DNA of 64,000 nt from Solirubrobacter ginsenosidimutans (GTDB lineage: Bacteria; Actinomycetota; Thermoleophilia; Solirubrobacterales; Solirubrobacteraceae), in NCBI RefSeq assembly GCF_027587205.1, contig NZ_JAPDOD010000004.1:248001-312000 (forward strand), in the 5' to 3' direction. The notes under the pieces are model-generated. The model made no database searches and had not been told where the DNA came from. It was given only the letters and a program-made list of their open reading frames with translations. How positions within the stretch are numbered: the first letter of the stretch is position 1; the number at the start of each line of letters is the position of its first letter. The position numbers were made by a program, and so were the translations under genes. Below, in pieces: positions 41,202 through 50,509 of the stretch.

Positions 41202-44200
41202 GTGAGCGATTCGGCGACTCCCGGCGAGCTCGGCGCGTTCATCTCCTACTCCCGGCGCGACGAGGGGTTCGTCGCCGAGCTCAAGGCCGAGTTGGAGGCG
41301 AACGGGCTGACGGCGTGGAAGGACGAGGACAACATCCCGCCCGGGGCGCCGTGGCGCGTGGAGCTGGGCTCGGCGATCGAGGCGGCGCTGGCGCTGGTCT
41401 TCGTCATCAGCCCGGACTCGATCGCCTCCGACGAATGCCGTAAGGAGCTCGAGCGCGCGCTCGAGCTGGGCAAGCGGATCATCCCCGTGTTGTGGCGACC
41501 GGTGGAGGCGCTGCCCGAGTCGCTGCGACACGTGCAGCATGTGCGGGCCGACCGGCTGGACGTGACGGCGGCGGCCGCCGCCATCGTGCGCGCCGTCGGC
41601 GACGACCCGGAGTGGACGCGAGCACACACGTACTGGACCGCGCGGGCGGTGCGCTGGGAGGACCCTGAGCGCCGCGGCAGCCTGCCGGCCGGGCACGATC
41701 TGCGCGACCTTCAGGACTGGCTGGCGAAGGACGCCGAGAACCGCGAGCCGCGCCCCGCGGCGGTGCACCAGCGCTTCGCCGCCGCGGCGCGACGGCGCCG
41801 GCGGCGGATCCGGCGGGGCGCCGTCGCGCTCGCCACAGGCGTCGTCGCCGTCGCGGGCGGCCTCACGGCGTGGGGGCTCGTCAACCAATCGGACGCGATC
41901 GTCGCCGAGAACACGGCCGCGTCGCGCGCGCTCGCGCGCCAGTCCAGTGCCGCGTTGAGCCGCGACGTGGACCTCTCGGCCCTGCTGGCCGTGGAAGCCT
42001 CGCGCAAGCAGCCCACGGACGAGGCACGCGACGCGTTGCACGCCGTGCTGCCGCTGGTCGCGCCGATGCGCCATGCGCTCACACTGCACACCGCGCCGGT
42101 GACCTCGGTGGCGTACAGCCCGGACGGCAAGCTGATCGCCTCCGGCGGGGAGGACTCGACGGTGCGCCTGTGGAGCGTCGCCGGCCGCCAACGCCCCGCG
42201 GGGCAGCCGCTGCGCGCCGGAGCCATCGTCCACGACGTGGCGTTCTCGCCGCGGGGCGACGTGCTCGCGGTCGCCGAGCGCAACGGGAACATCAGCCTTT
42301 GGCAGGTCGCGGGCCGCGAGCAGATCGGGTTGCTGCGCGGTCACCGGGGCGCGATGAGCCTGGCGTTCAGCTCGGATGGCGACATGCTCGTGTCCGCGGG
42401 CGTGGACGACACGATCCGGCTCTGGGACGTCCCGGGCCGGCGCGCGCTCGGGGAGCCGATCCAGGCCAAAGTGGGCGGAGCGCTCGATGTCGCCCTGAGC
42501 CCCGACGACCAGATGATCGCCACCAGCGGCCTCGACGGGAAGATCCGGATCTTTGACGTCGCGACCCGCAAGGCCGTCGGGAAGGACATGCAGCAGGGCG
42601 CCAAGGACGACGGCGTGTTCGCCCTCGCGTTCACCCGCGACGGGCTGACGCTGCTGACCGCCGGCGGCTCGGCCGTCCGCCGCTGGGACGTGGACTCGCA
42701 CCGTCCGGCGGGTGATCCGCTGGTGCCCGAGGACGGCGTGAGCGAACTCGCCGTGAGCCCCGACGGGCGAACGATCGCCACGGCCTCCGACCACACGATC
42801 AGCGTCTGGGACCTGGGCGACGAGAACCCCACCGCGCGGCTGCTCCCGGGCCACACGGACGCGGTGAACGACGTCACGTTCAGCCCCGACGGCGCGCTGC
42901 TGGCGTCCGGTGCGGACGATCGCAGCGTGCGCGTCTGGGACGTCTCCACGCCGTCACTCGATCAAGCGCTGACTGCGAAGGGCGATCCGGTGCACGCGGT
43001 GGCCGTCAGCGCCGACGGCAAGCTGATCGCGTCCGCGCACGACAAGTCCGTGCGGTTGTGGGACGCGGCCCGGCGCGTCGAGATCAAGCCCGCGCTCAAG
43101 GGCCATAGCGAGAAGGTCTCGACCGTCGCCTTCACCCCCGACGGCCGCACGCTGCTCTCGGGCGGGCTCGACGGCCTGATCGGGCTCTGGAGCGTCGCCG
43201 ATCACACGGTGACCGGAGCGATCGCGTGCGACTGTTCCGGGGCCGTGACGATGCTCGCGGTCAATCCCGCGGGGACGATCGCCGCCAGCGGTGGCATCGA
43301 CAACAAGGTCCGGTTCTGGAACCTCCGCACGCAGAAGCTCATCGGCCGGCCGATCGTCGCCGGCGACGACTTCCCGTGGGGCCTCGCGTTCAGCCCGGAC
43401 GGCAAGACCCTCGCCGGAGCGAGCCTCGACCACACCGTTCGGCTGTGGGACGTCGCGTCGCACAAGCTGCTCGGGAGCCCGATCCGCGGCCACGCCAACG
43501 AGGTCCGCACGGTGGCGTTCAGCCCCGACGGCCGCCTGCTCGCCACGGGCGGCCGGGACCAGTCGGTGCGGCTGTGGGACGTGGCGACGCGCCGGCAGAT
43601 CGGCGCGCCGATGACCAGGCATCGGTCGATCGTCGCCAGCGTCGCCTTCACGCCCGACGGCCGCACCCTTGCGTCCGCCGCCCAGGACGGGTCGATCCGC
43701 CTGTGGGACGTCGCCACGCATGCGCCGATCGGCGAGCCGTTGACCGCCCAGAGCAGCAACGTCGCCGGCCTGGCGTTCAGCCCCGACGGCAAGCTGCTGG
43801 TCAGCGGCGCCGGGGACACCGTGCAGTTCTGGAACTCGATCCTGTGGACGCGTGATCTGAGCGCCATGCGCCGGTTCGTCTGCGAGCGGATCGGCCGCAA
43901 CCTCACGCACGACGAGTGGGACAACACGCTGCCCGACGACGCCTACCGGGCGACCTGCGCGCTCGACAGCCAGGCGCCCAAGCCGGTGACCACGCGTCCC
44001 GTGATCGCGCCGAAGCGCACGTTCGTGCTCGCCCCCGGCGACAGCGCGAAGGTCGCCGACTCGAACCTCACCTGCTCGGCCGGCGGCGACCGCGCGGTCG
44101 TCTGTGGGTTCGAGGCCGAGGGCAACTATCCGGAGGGCTCGCTCGCGATCGGCATGACGCCGGACAAGGCGATCGTGGTCGAGAGCACCGACAACGGGCT

Positions 44201-44510
44201 GCGCATGCGGCACGGCAACTCGTTCTCGTCGCCGCGCAGCGGTGCCGCGCGGCCGAGGCAACGCACGCAGAGCCCGAAGACCTTCACGCTGCACACCGGG
44301 GACGCCGCAGCGGTGGCCGGAACCGCGATCCAATGCGCGGTGCGCGCCGCCGGCTCGATCCGCTGCGGCGCCTATCTCCGCGGCACCGAGGTGCCGCTGA
44401 CGCCGCTGCTGACGCTGGACCGCGCACGGGCGAAGATCATCGGCGTCGGGCCCGACGGCGAGCACAAGGAGCTCTACCACCGCGACCACGGGGTCGACGG
44501 GCTGCTGTGA
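41202..44510 (+). CDS. TIR-transmembrane-WD40 protein with tandem C-terminal Cys domains
   Basis: A 1102-residue protein. TIR domain 10-100 (GAFISYSRRD, then SDECRKELERAL with candidate NADase Glu E82 and PVLWR), one transmembrane helix 206-227 after an Arg-rich run, 14 WD40 repeats from about 297 to 882 (two seven-bladed propellers), a segment ERIGRNLTHDEWDNTLPDD usual at the end of STAND-WD40 proteins, and two tandem ~70-residue repeats with paired Cys (VLAPGDSAKVADSNLTCSAG and TLHTGDAAAVAGTAIQCAV). The STAND NTPase normally placed between TIR and WD40 is absent. The start is GTG with AAAGG 8 nt upstream. A membrane sensor or defence protein is likely but unproven. Confidence 0.88.
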   Translation: MSDSATPGELGAFISYSRRDEGFVAELKAELEANGLTAWKDEDNIPPGAPWRVELGSAIEAALALVFVISPDSIASDECRKELERALELGKRIIPVLWRPVEALPESLRHVQHVRADRLDVTAAAAAIVRAVGDDPEWTRAHTYWTARAVRWEDPERRGSLPAGHDLRDLQDWLAKDAENREPRPAAVHQRFAAAARRRRRRIRRGAVALATGVVAVAGGLTAWGLVNQSDAIVAENTAASRALARQSSAALSRDVDLSALLAVEASRKQPTDEARDALHAVLPLVAPMRHALTLHTAPVTSVAYSPDGKLIASGGEDSTVRLWSVAGRQRPAGQPLRAGAIVHDVAFSPRGDVLAVAERNGNISLWQVAGREQIGLLRGHRGAMSLAFSSDGDMLVSAGVDDTIRLWDVPGRRALGEPIQAKVGGALDVALSPDDQMIATSGLDGKIRIFDVATRKAVGKDMQQGAKDDGVFALAFTRDGLTLLTAGGSAVRRWDVDSHRPAGDPLVPEDGVSELAVSPDGRTIATASDHTISVWDLGDENPTARLLPGHTDAVNDVTFSPDGALLASGADDRSVRVWDVSTPSLDQALTAKGDPVHAVAVSADGKLIASAHDKSVRLWDAARRVEIKPALKGHSEKVSTVAFTPDGRTLLSGGLDGLIGLWSVADHTVTGAIACDCSGAVTMLAVNPAGTIAASGGIDNKVRFWNLRTQKLIGRPIVAGDDFPWGLAFSPDGKTLAGASLDHTVRLWDVASHKLLGSPIRGHANEVRTVAFSPDGRLLATGGRDQSVRLWDVATRRQIGAPMTRHRSIVASVAFTPDGRTLASAAQDGSIRLWDVATHAPIGEPLTAQSSNVAGLAFSPDGKLLVSGAGDTVQFWNSILWTRDLSAMRRFVCERIGRNLTHDEWDNTLPDDAYRATCALDSQAPKPVTTRPVIAPKRTFVLAPGDSAKVADSNLTCSAGGDRAVVCGFEAEGNYPEGSLAIGMTPDKAIVVESTDNGLRMRHGNSFSSPRSGAARPRQRTQSPKTFTLHTGDAAAVAGTAIQCAVRAAGSIRCGAYLRGTEVPLTPLLTLDRARAKIIGVGPDGEHKELYHRDHGVDGLL

Positions 44511-44531
44511 AGGCGGGCATCGCCGATCGGC

Positions 44532-45179
44532 TTAGAACCAGCGATGGACGTGACGCGTGTCCAGCCCGCCGACCGCTTCCTTGGTCAGCTTCAGCGTCAC
44601 ACGGTCATTCTCGACCGACGCGACGGCGTCAGCCGGGATGACGATCTCGCGGCGGCCCCAGAGATGGCCGCGTTCGAGGACGATGTCGGCCTTGTCGCCT
44701 GCGCCGATCAGGAAGCCGTCGACGTGGCCGAGGTGATGAGCATCGGACGAGAAGACCGAGCTCGAGCGGCGGATCTCGACCTCGTGCTTGGGGATCCGGT
44801 CGTAGTTGACGACGACGTGCGCGTCAGGGTCGACCACAGTCCCAAAGCCGTCCAGCTCCTGATAGACGGGCAGCGCGAGAACGTCTTGGATGCCGATGTC
44901 CCAATCGGCATCGGCCACGGGCTGTACACCGAGGCGCAGATACGCCGACTCGAACAGCGGGTCCATCGCCTCGAGCTCGGCCACCGTGCAATCGAGCGCG
45001 ATGCCCGGCTCGGCGCTCCGCGCCCGCTCGATCGGGACGAGCCGGGCGCTCACATGACGTCCGTTGGGCTGAACCACCAAGTGCACGACGCGGCGCGAAC
45101 GCGGGTCGATGACGACGTCGGCCAACTCGCCGAACGGCGCGTCGGCACACGCGACGGGACAGCCCAACTCGAGCTTCAT
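44532..45179 (-). CDS. PRC-barrel domain protein
   Basis: A 215-residue protein with a PRC-barrel-like strand pattern at both ends. The N-terminal part has GELADVVIDPRSRRVVHLVV, the C-terminal part HHLGHVDGFLIGAGDKADIV, LWGRREIVIPADAVASVEND and VTLKLTKEAV. PRC barrels bind RNA-processing or photosynthetic partners or act as stress proteins; the partner here is unknown. ATG 45179 (MKLELGCPV) is preferred over a TTG four codons upstream. It lies downstream of the small 45230 gene on the same strand, but a hairpin separates them. Confidence 0.75.
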   Translation of the reverse strand: MKLELGCPVACADAPFGELADVVIDPRSRRVVHLVVQPNGRHVSARLVPIERARSAEPGIALDCTVAELEAMDPLFESAYLRLGVQPVADADWDIGIQDVLALPVYQELDGFGTVVDPDAHVVVNYDRIPKHEVEIRRSSSVFSSDAHHLGHVDGFLIGAGDKADIVLERGHLWGRREIVIPADAVASVENDRVTLKLTKEAVGGLDTRHVHRWF

Positions 45180-45212
45180 CGCGCCATTCAAGCACCCGCA
45201 CCGAGCCCGGCC

Positions 45213-45229
45213 TCATCCGAACCGGATGA
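45213..45229 (-). terminator. Hairpin directly after the 59-residue gene
   Basis: TCATCCG-AAC-CGGATGA is a perfect 7-bp stem with a 3-base loop, immediately beyond the TAA of the gene at 45230. No T-run. It separates that gene from the PRC-barrel gene. Confidence 0.5.
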
Positions 45230-45409
45230 TTACGGTCCCTTGCTCGCGGGCGCGGTCGCCGTGCTGTCGGGCGGGTAGCCGAGCGCGAGCAGCACGCGCT
45301 CGGGAGCGATCCCGACGCGTTCGGCTCGCGCCAGGATGGCGACGAGGTCGTCGGCGGGCGGCGGAGTGGGTTCCGCGAACGCCGGGATCGGGGCCAGATC
45401 GTGGTTCAT
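45230..45409 (-). CDS. Small hypothetical protein
   Basis: A 59-residue protein from ATG 45409 (MNHDLAPIPAFAEPT..); a longer frame reaches 45445. A Pro-rich N-terminus is followed by one amphipathic helix (DDLVAILARAERVGIAPERV). No recognised domain. It is divergent from the methyltransferase gene, with 99 bp between starts. Confidence 0.45.
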   Translation of the reverse strand: MNHDLAPIPAFAEPTPPPADDLVAILARAERVGIAPERVLLALGYPPDSTATAPASKGP

Positions 45410-45508
45410 CGCATCAAATCGACCGGTTCGACGGGATCTTCCCATGCCGGCGGGAAGTTTGCTCGCAACGGTCAGCGATCTTTCCTGATCCTTGCGAGGC
45501 TACAGCGC

Positions 45509-46270
45509 ATGGACCTCTCAGAGCACGCGAAGGTCAACCGGGCGGCATGGAACGTGTCCGCCGCCGACTACGCCGCGGCCGCCCAGCGCAACTGGGGCAC
45601 CGACGAGATCTCGTGGGGCATCTGGAACGTGCCCGAGAGCGAGGTCGGCGCGCTGCCGGACGTCGGTGGCATGGACGTGGTCGAGCTGGGCTGTGGCACC
45701 GCCTACGTCTCAGCGTGGCTGGCGCGCCGGGGCGCGCGCCCGATCGGCATCGACCTCTCGGAGAACCAGCTCGCCACCGCGCGCAGGATGCAGGCCGAAC
45801 ACCAGCTCGAGTTCCCGCTCGTCCACGCCAGCGCGGAGGACGTCCCGCTCTCGGCCGAGTCCGCCGACCTCGTCATCAGCGAGTACGGGGCGAGCCTGTG
45901 GTGCGACCCGGATCTGTGGCTGCGGGAGGCTTCCCGCCTGCTGCGCGCCGACGGCTGGCTCGTGTTCCTGACCAACTCGCTGATGGTCACGCTCTGCGCA
46001 CCCGACGTCGGCCCCGCCACCGACCGCCTGCTGCGCGGCCAACGCGGTCTACGGGTGGTCGAGTACGAGAGCGACGACGGCGTCGAGTTCCACCTCGCGC
46101 ACTCAGACTGGATCAACACGCTCGCCCGGCACGGGTTCGCCGTCACCGCGCTGCACGAGCTCTACGCGCCCGAGGGCGCGCAGCAGACGCAGTTCGAGTG
46201 GGTCACGCCCGAATGGGCGCAGCGCTGGCCGGTCGAGGAGATCTGGGTCGCGCGCCGTACAGACACCTGA
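45509..46270 (+). CDS. Class I SAM-dependent methyltransferase
   Basis: A 253-residue Rossmann-fold methyltransferase. Motif I is VVELGCGTAYVSAWLARRG, the acidic end of strand 2 is PIGIDLSENQL, and motif II/III contains VHASAEDVPLSAESADLVIS. It belongs to the broad UbiE/Methyltransf_11 group; the substrate cannot be deduced. ATG 45509 starts the recognisable domain; upstream sequence in frame is not protein-like. The stop overlaps the GNAT start (TGATG), so the two are coupled. Confidence 0.88.
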   Translation: MDLSEHAKVNRAAWNVSAADYAAAAQRNWGTDEISWGIWNVPESEVGALPDVGGMDVVELGCGTAYVSAWLARRGARPIGIDLSENQLATARRMQAEHQLEFPLVHASAEDVPLSAESADLVISEYGASLWCDPDLWLREASRLLRADGWLVFLTNSLMVTLCAPDVGPATDRLLRGQRGLRVVEYESDDGVEFHLAHSDWINTLARHGFAVTALHELYAPEGAQQTQFEWVTPEWAQRWPVEEIWVARRTDT

Positions 46271-46695
46271 TGCTGACGCTCGGAGCCGATGACGCCGGAG
46301 AAGTGCTGACGTTGCAACGCGCGGCCTACGTCGGCGAGGCGATGATCTACGACCAGTTCCTGCCGCCGCTGTTCGAGACCCTCGACGAGGTCAAGGACGT
46401 GCTCGCGTCGGAGATCACGGTGCTCGGCATCCGCGACGACGGCCGGCTGATCGGGACGGTGCGGATCAAGCCCGACGGGGAGATCGCCCGGTTGGCGGTC
46501 GCACCCGACCGCCAGCACGAAGGGCTCGGGACGCGGCTGCTGGAAGCCGCCATCGCGCACGGCGGCACCTGGCTCTTCACGGGCGACCGCAGCGAGGCCA
46601 ACCTGCGCCTCTACCGCCGCCACGGGTTCGAGGAGACACGCCGCGAGCCCGTGCCCGGGCACGAGCTGGTCTATCTCACGCGGCCGGCAGCGTGA
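46270..46695 (+). CDS. GNAT-family N-acetyltransferase
   Basis: A 141-residue acetyltransferase. The acetyl-CoA loop appears as ARLAVAPDRQHEGLGTRLLE (motif A, R/Q-x-x-G-x-G/A), followed by TWLFTGDRSEANLRLYRRHG (motif B) and FEETRREPVPGHELVYLTRP. It starts at an ATG sharing one base with the methyltransferase stop. The last 20 bases overlap the convergent histidine kinase gene. The acetylated substrate is unknown. Confidence 0.88.
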   Translation: MLTLGADDAGEVLTLQRAAYVGEAMIYDQFLPPLFETLDEVKDVLASEITVLGIRDDGRLIGTVRIKPDGEIARLAVAPDRQHEGLGTRLLEAAIAHGGTWLFTGDRSEANLRLYRRHGFEETRREPVPGHELVYLTRPAA

Positions 46696-47587
46696 CCCGC
46701 ACCGCGAGCCCGCCTTCGCGGCGCGGCGTGAGCGCGAGGCGGCCGCCGTGGGCTTCGGCGACCGAGCGCACGATCGAGAGCCCCAGGCCTGCGCCGCCAC
46801 GCCCCGTCCGCCCGCCGCGCTCGAACGGCTCGACCAGGCGCGCCGCGATGTCGGCGGAGATGACCGGGCCGGAGTTGACGACGTCGAGGACCGCACCGCC
46901 CTCCGGCGAGGCCGACGTCCGCACCGCGACGAACCCGCCCGGCGCGTTGTAGCGGACGCCGTTCTCGATCAGGTTGCCCGCCAGGCGCTCGAGCAGCTGG
47001 CGCTCGCCGCTCACGCCCACCGGCTCGAGCTCCAGCCGCACCCGCACACCGCTGGGGGAGCGCACCCGCCGCGCCGCCGCACCCGCCGCCGCGGCCAGGT
47101 CGACGTACGCGCAGTTGGGCAGCGAGTGCCCGGAGCGCGCGAGCACCATCAGGCCCTCCAGGAGCGCGTCCATCTCGTCCGCCGCACCCATGACGGTGCG
47201 GCCCATGGCTCGGAGCTCCTCGACGTCGGCGTCGGGGTTCGAGAGCGTCACATCGGCCTCGGTGCGGATCACCGTCAGCGGTGAGCGCAGCTCGTGCGAC
47301 GCGTTGGCGACGAACCGCTCACGCGCGTCGAACGCCGCCTGCATCGAACCGAGCTCGCGCCCGGCCAGCGCCCAGCCCAGAGCGGTCGCCACGAGCGTCG
47401 CGCCCGCCAGCGCGAGCAGGTACTGCATGCGCAGCTGCTCCAGCGCGGTGGCGGCCTCGTCGATCCCCAGCGTCCGATCGAGGTGGCGCGCCATCAGCCA
47501 ATACGAGATTGACAGCAGGATCGCGACGAAGACGACGAAGATGCCGCCGTAGATCGCGGTCAGGCGGACGCGTAGGTGCGGGATCAC
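46676..47587 (-). CDS. Two-component sensor histidine kinase
   Basis: A 303-residue membrane kinase: transmembrane helices at about 10-30 and 53-73 with only a short extracellular loop, HisKA box SHELRSPLTVIR, N box NLIENGVRYN, and an actinobacterial-type G1 (VVNSGPVI) with G2 GRGGAGLGLSIV. The start GTG overlaps the TGA of the response regulator by 4 bases, so RR and HK are co-translated. The short loop suggests sensing in or near the membrane. The HK/RR pair is divergent from the small exported protein and MoxR operon, a likely target. Confidence 0.92.
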   Translation of the reverse strand: MIPHLRVRLTAIYGGIFVVFVAILLSISYWLMARHLDRTLGIDEAATALEQLRMQYLLALAGATLVATALGWALAGRELGSMQAAFDARERFVANASHELRSPLTVIRTEADVTLSNPDADVEELRAMGRTVMGAADEMDALLEGLMVLARSGHSLPNCAYVDLAAAAGAAARRVRSPSGVRVRLELEPVGVSGERQLLERLAGNLIENGVRYNAPGGFVAVRTSASPEGGAVLDVVNSGPVISADIAARLVEPFERGGRTGRGGAGLGLSIVRSVAEAHGGRLALTPRREGGLAVRVTLPAA

Positions 47588-48237
47588 ACGCGGTAGCCGC
47601 TCCCGCGGACCGTCTGGATCAGCGGCGGGTCCCCGAGCTTGCGGCGCAGGGTCATGACCGTCATGCGGACGGTGTTGGAGAGCGGATCGAGCTGCTCGTC
47701 CCACGCCCGCTCGAGCAGCTCCTCGGGCGTGACGACGGCGCCATCGGCCTCGAGCAGCGCCTGCAGGACGGCGAACTCCTTCAGCGTCAGGTCGAGCTCG
47801 ACACCGCCGCGCGAGGCGGTGCGCTTCGCCGGGTCGAGCACGACGTCGCCCGCCTCGAGGACCGGCGGGCGGGCATCGCCCGTGCGGCGCCCCAAGGCGC
47901 GCAACCGCGCGACCAGCTCGGCGAAGCGAAAGGGCTTGGTCAGATAGTCGTCCGCGCCCAGCGACAGGCCCTGCACGAGCTCGTCGGTCGAGCGCGCGGC
48001 GGTGAGCATCAGCACCTTCGTGCGCGGCTGCTCGGCGCTCAGCGTGCGGCAGACGTCGTCGCCGTGGACCTCGGGGAGGTCGCGATCGAGCACCACGACG
48101 TCGTACGGATTGACGCGGGCCTTGTACAGGGCGACGGCGCCGTCGGGGGCGACGTCCACCGCCATTCCCTCGCGCCGCAGCCCGCGCGCGACCGCGGCGG
48201 CGATGCGGGGTTCGTCTTCGGCGACCAGGATTCGCAT
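47584..48237 (-). CDS. OmpR/PhoB-family response regulator
   Basis: A 217-residue regulator: receiver domain 1-115 with acidic pair E7/D8, phospho-acceptor D51 (VVVLDRDLP) and the Lys of LTKPFRF, then a winged-helix output domain ending in NTVRMTVMTLRRKLGDPPLI and VRGSGYRV. ATG 48237 is chosen; a TTG three codons earlier extends the frame. It is co-transcribed with the overlapping kinase. The 84-bp divergent region to the 48322 gene holds the motif at 48283, a possible binding site. Confidence 0.93.
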   Translation of the reverse strand: MRILVAEDEPRIAAAVARGLRREGMAVDVAPDGAVALYKARVNPYDVVVLDRDLPEVHGDDVCRTLSAEQPRTKVLMLTAARSTDELVQGLSLGADDYLTKPFRFAELVARLRALGRRTGDARPPVLEAGDVVLDPAKRTASRGGVELDLTLKEFAVLQALLEADGAVVTPEELLERAWDEQLDPLSNTVRMTVMTLRRKLGDPPLIQTVRGSGYRV

Positions 48238-48282
48238 GAGAAGCAACGTAGGAGTGGGTGATCAAGACTCCCTCAACGCTGT

Positions 48283-48321
48283 TTATGCGGATCTGACGAA
48301 TGTGGCGGCAGGCTCGCCGCC
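48283..48321 (+). promoter_or_regulatory. Second copy of the TTATGCGG motif with hairpin
   Basis: TTATGCGGATCTGACG (48283-48298) matches the element at 5810 in 15 of 16 bases. GGCGGC-AGGCTC-GCCGCC (48304-48321) can form a 6-bp stem ending exactly at the ATG and would hide the ribosome site. Confidence 0.45.
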
Positions 48322-48584
48322 ATGAAGAAGTATCTCGCCATCGCCGCCGCCGGCGGCGCCCTCGCCCTCGGCGTGCCCGCGGCGTTCGCCGCGACGCAGT
48401 CGCCGGCCACGGGCACCACGCCCGTGCAGTCCGCCACGCCGACGCCGACCCAGACGGCGCCTGATCGAGATCACGACGGCCATCTCTGCCCGGATGAGGG
48501 CGGCAACGGCGGTGGCGGCGACAACCAGGGCTCCGCCGCGCCCGCCCCGAGCGCTCCCAGCGCCAACGCGACCCCGGACCTGTG

Positions 48585-48585
<1 letters not shown>
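48322..48585 (+). CDS. Small exported Pro/Thr/Asp-rich protein
   Basis: An 87-residue protein: clear signal peptide (MKKYLAIAAAGGALALGVPA, cleavage near AFA-ATQ), a Thr/Pro-rich segment, then RDHDGHLCPDEGGNGGGGD and an Ala/Pro/Ser tail. No domain is recognised. The Asp/His/Cys patch resembles that of the small protein at 7953. Its stop overlaps the MoxR start (TGATG), so it is the first gene of the MoxR-DUF58-VWA operon. It is divergent from the response regulator. Confidence 0.75.
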
Positions 48586-49585
<1,000 letters not shown>

Positions 49586-49589
<4 letters not shown>

Positions 49590-50509
49590 GTGAGCTCGTC
49601 GCCGACCCGCCCGGGCGGCAAGGCCCGGGCCCGATGCAGGGCGCGCTGGTCGAGGCGCTCGACCTCGTCCTCGCCCGGCGTGCGTCTGGCGCGCTGCCGG
49701 GCGAGCGGCGGGCGGCCGGACGCGGGACGGGCACCGAGCTCGCCCAGATCCGTCCGTACCAGTTCGGCGACGACGTGCGCAAGATCGATGCCGCCGCAAG
49801 CGCCCGCACCGGCCACCCACACGTCCGCGACCACGTCCCGGAGCGCACGCTGACCACGTGGATCCTGCTCGACGTGAGCGCGTCGATGGCGTTCGGGACC
49901 GCCGACCGCCTGAAGTCCGATGTCGCGGAAGGCGTCGCGCTCGTGATCGGCCGCCTGGCCGTGCGCCGCGCGGGCCGCGTCGGCCTGCTCACCTGCGGCG
50001 CGCCCACCGCCCAGCAGCTCGCGCCCCACAGCGGGCGCCGGCAGCTCATCTCGCTGCGCCGCGCGCTCGCCGCGGGCGTGGCTCCCGACGGGCACGTCCC
50101 GGAGCCGGACGCGCTCGCCGCCGGCATGCGCCGGATCGGCCGCCTCGCGCGCGGCCCGGGACTGATCGTCGTCGTCTCCGACTTCCGTGAGGGGAGCGAT
50201 CGTGACCGGCCGGAGTGGGCGCGCGCGCTCGCGGCCCTCTCCGGCCGCCACGACGTGCTCGCCGTCGAGGTCAATGACCCCCGTGAGGGCGAGCTGCCCG
50301 ACGTGGGTCACCTGGTCCTCGCCGATCCCGAGACCGGCAAGCGCGTCGAGGTCGACTCGTCCAGCCCGGAGCTGCGGCGGCGCTTCGCGGCGGCGGAGCT
50401 GGCCCGCCGCGACGAGCTCAAGTCCCATCTACGCCGCGCCCACGCACGCCACCTCGAGGTCGCCACCGACGCCGACTGGCTGCGCGCGCTCGGAAGGAGC
50501 CTTCGTTGA
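49586..50509 (+). CDS. DUF58-domain (VWA-like) protein
   Basis: A 307-residue protein with the DUF58 signature AQIRPYQFGDDVRKIDAAAS and a degenerate VWA fold (LTTWILLDVSASM, with DVSAS as MIDAS-like motif). No transmembrane helix, unlike many DUF58 proteins. GTG start overlapping the MoxR stop by 4 bases. Expected to act with MoxR and the VWA protein; its client is unknown. Confidence 0.92.

Noticed and set aside
41159..41443. ATG at 41159 opening an alternative frame over the TIR domain
   Set aside because: The GTG at 41202 has a better ribosome site and gives the full TIR domain; the 41159 frame loses protein-like composition once it enters the TIR gene.
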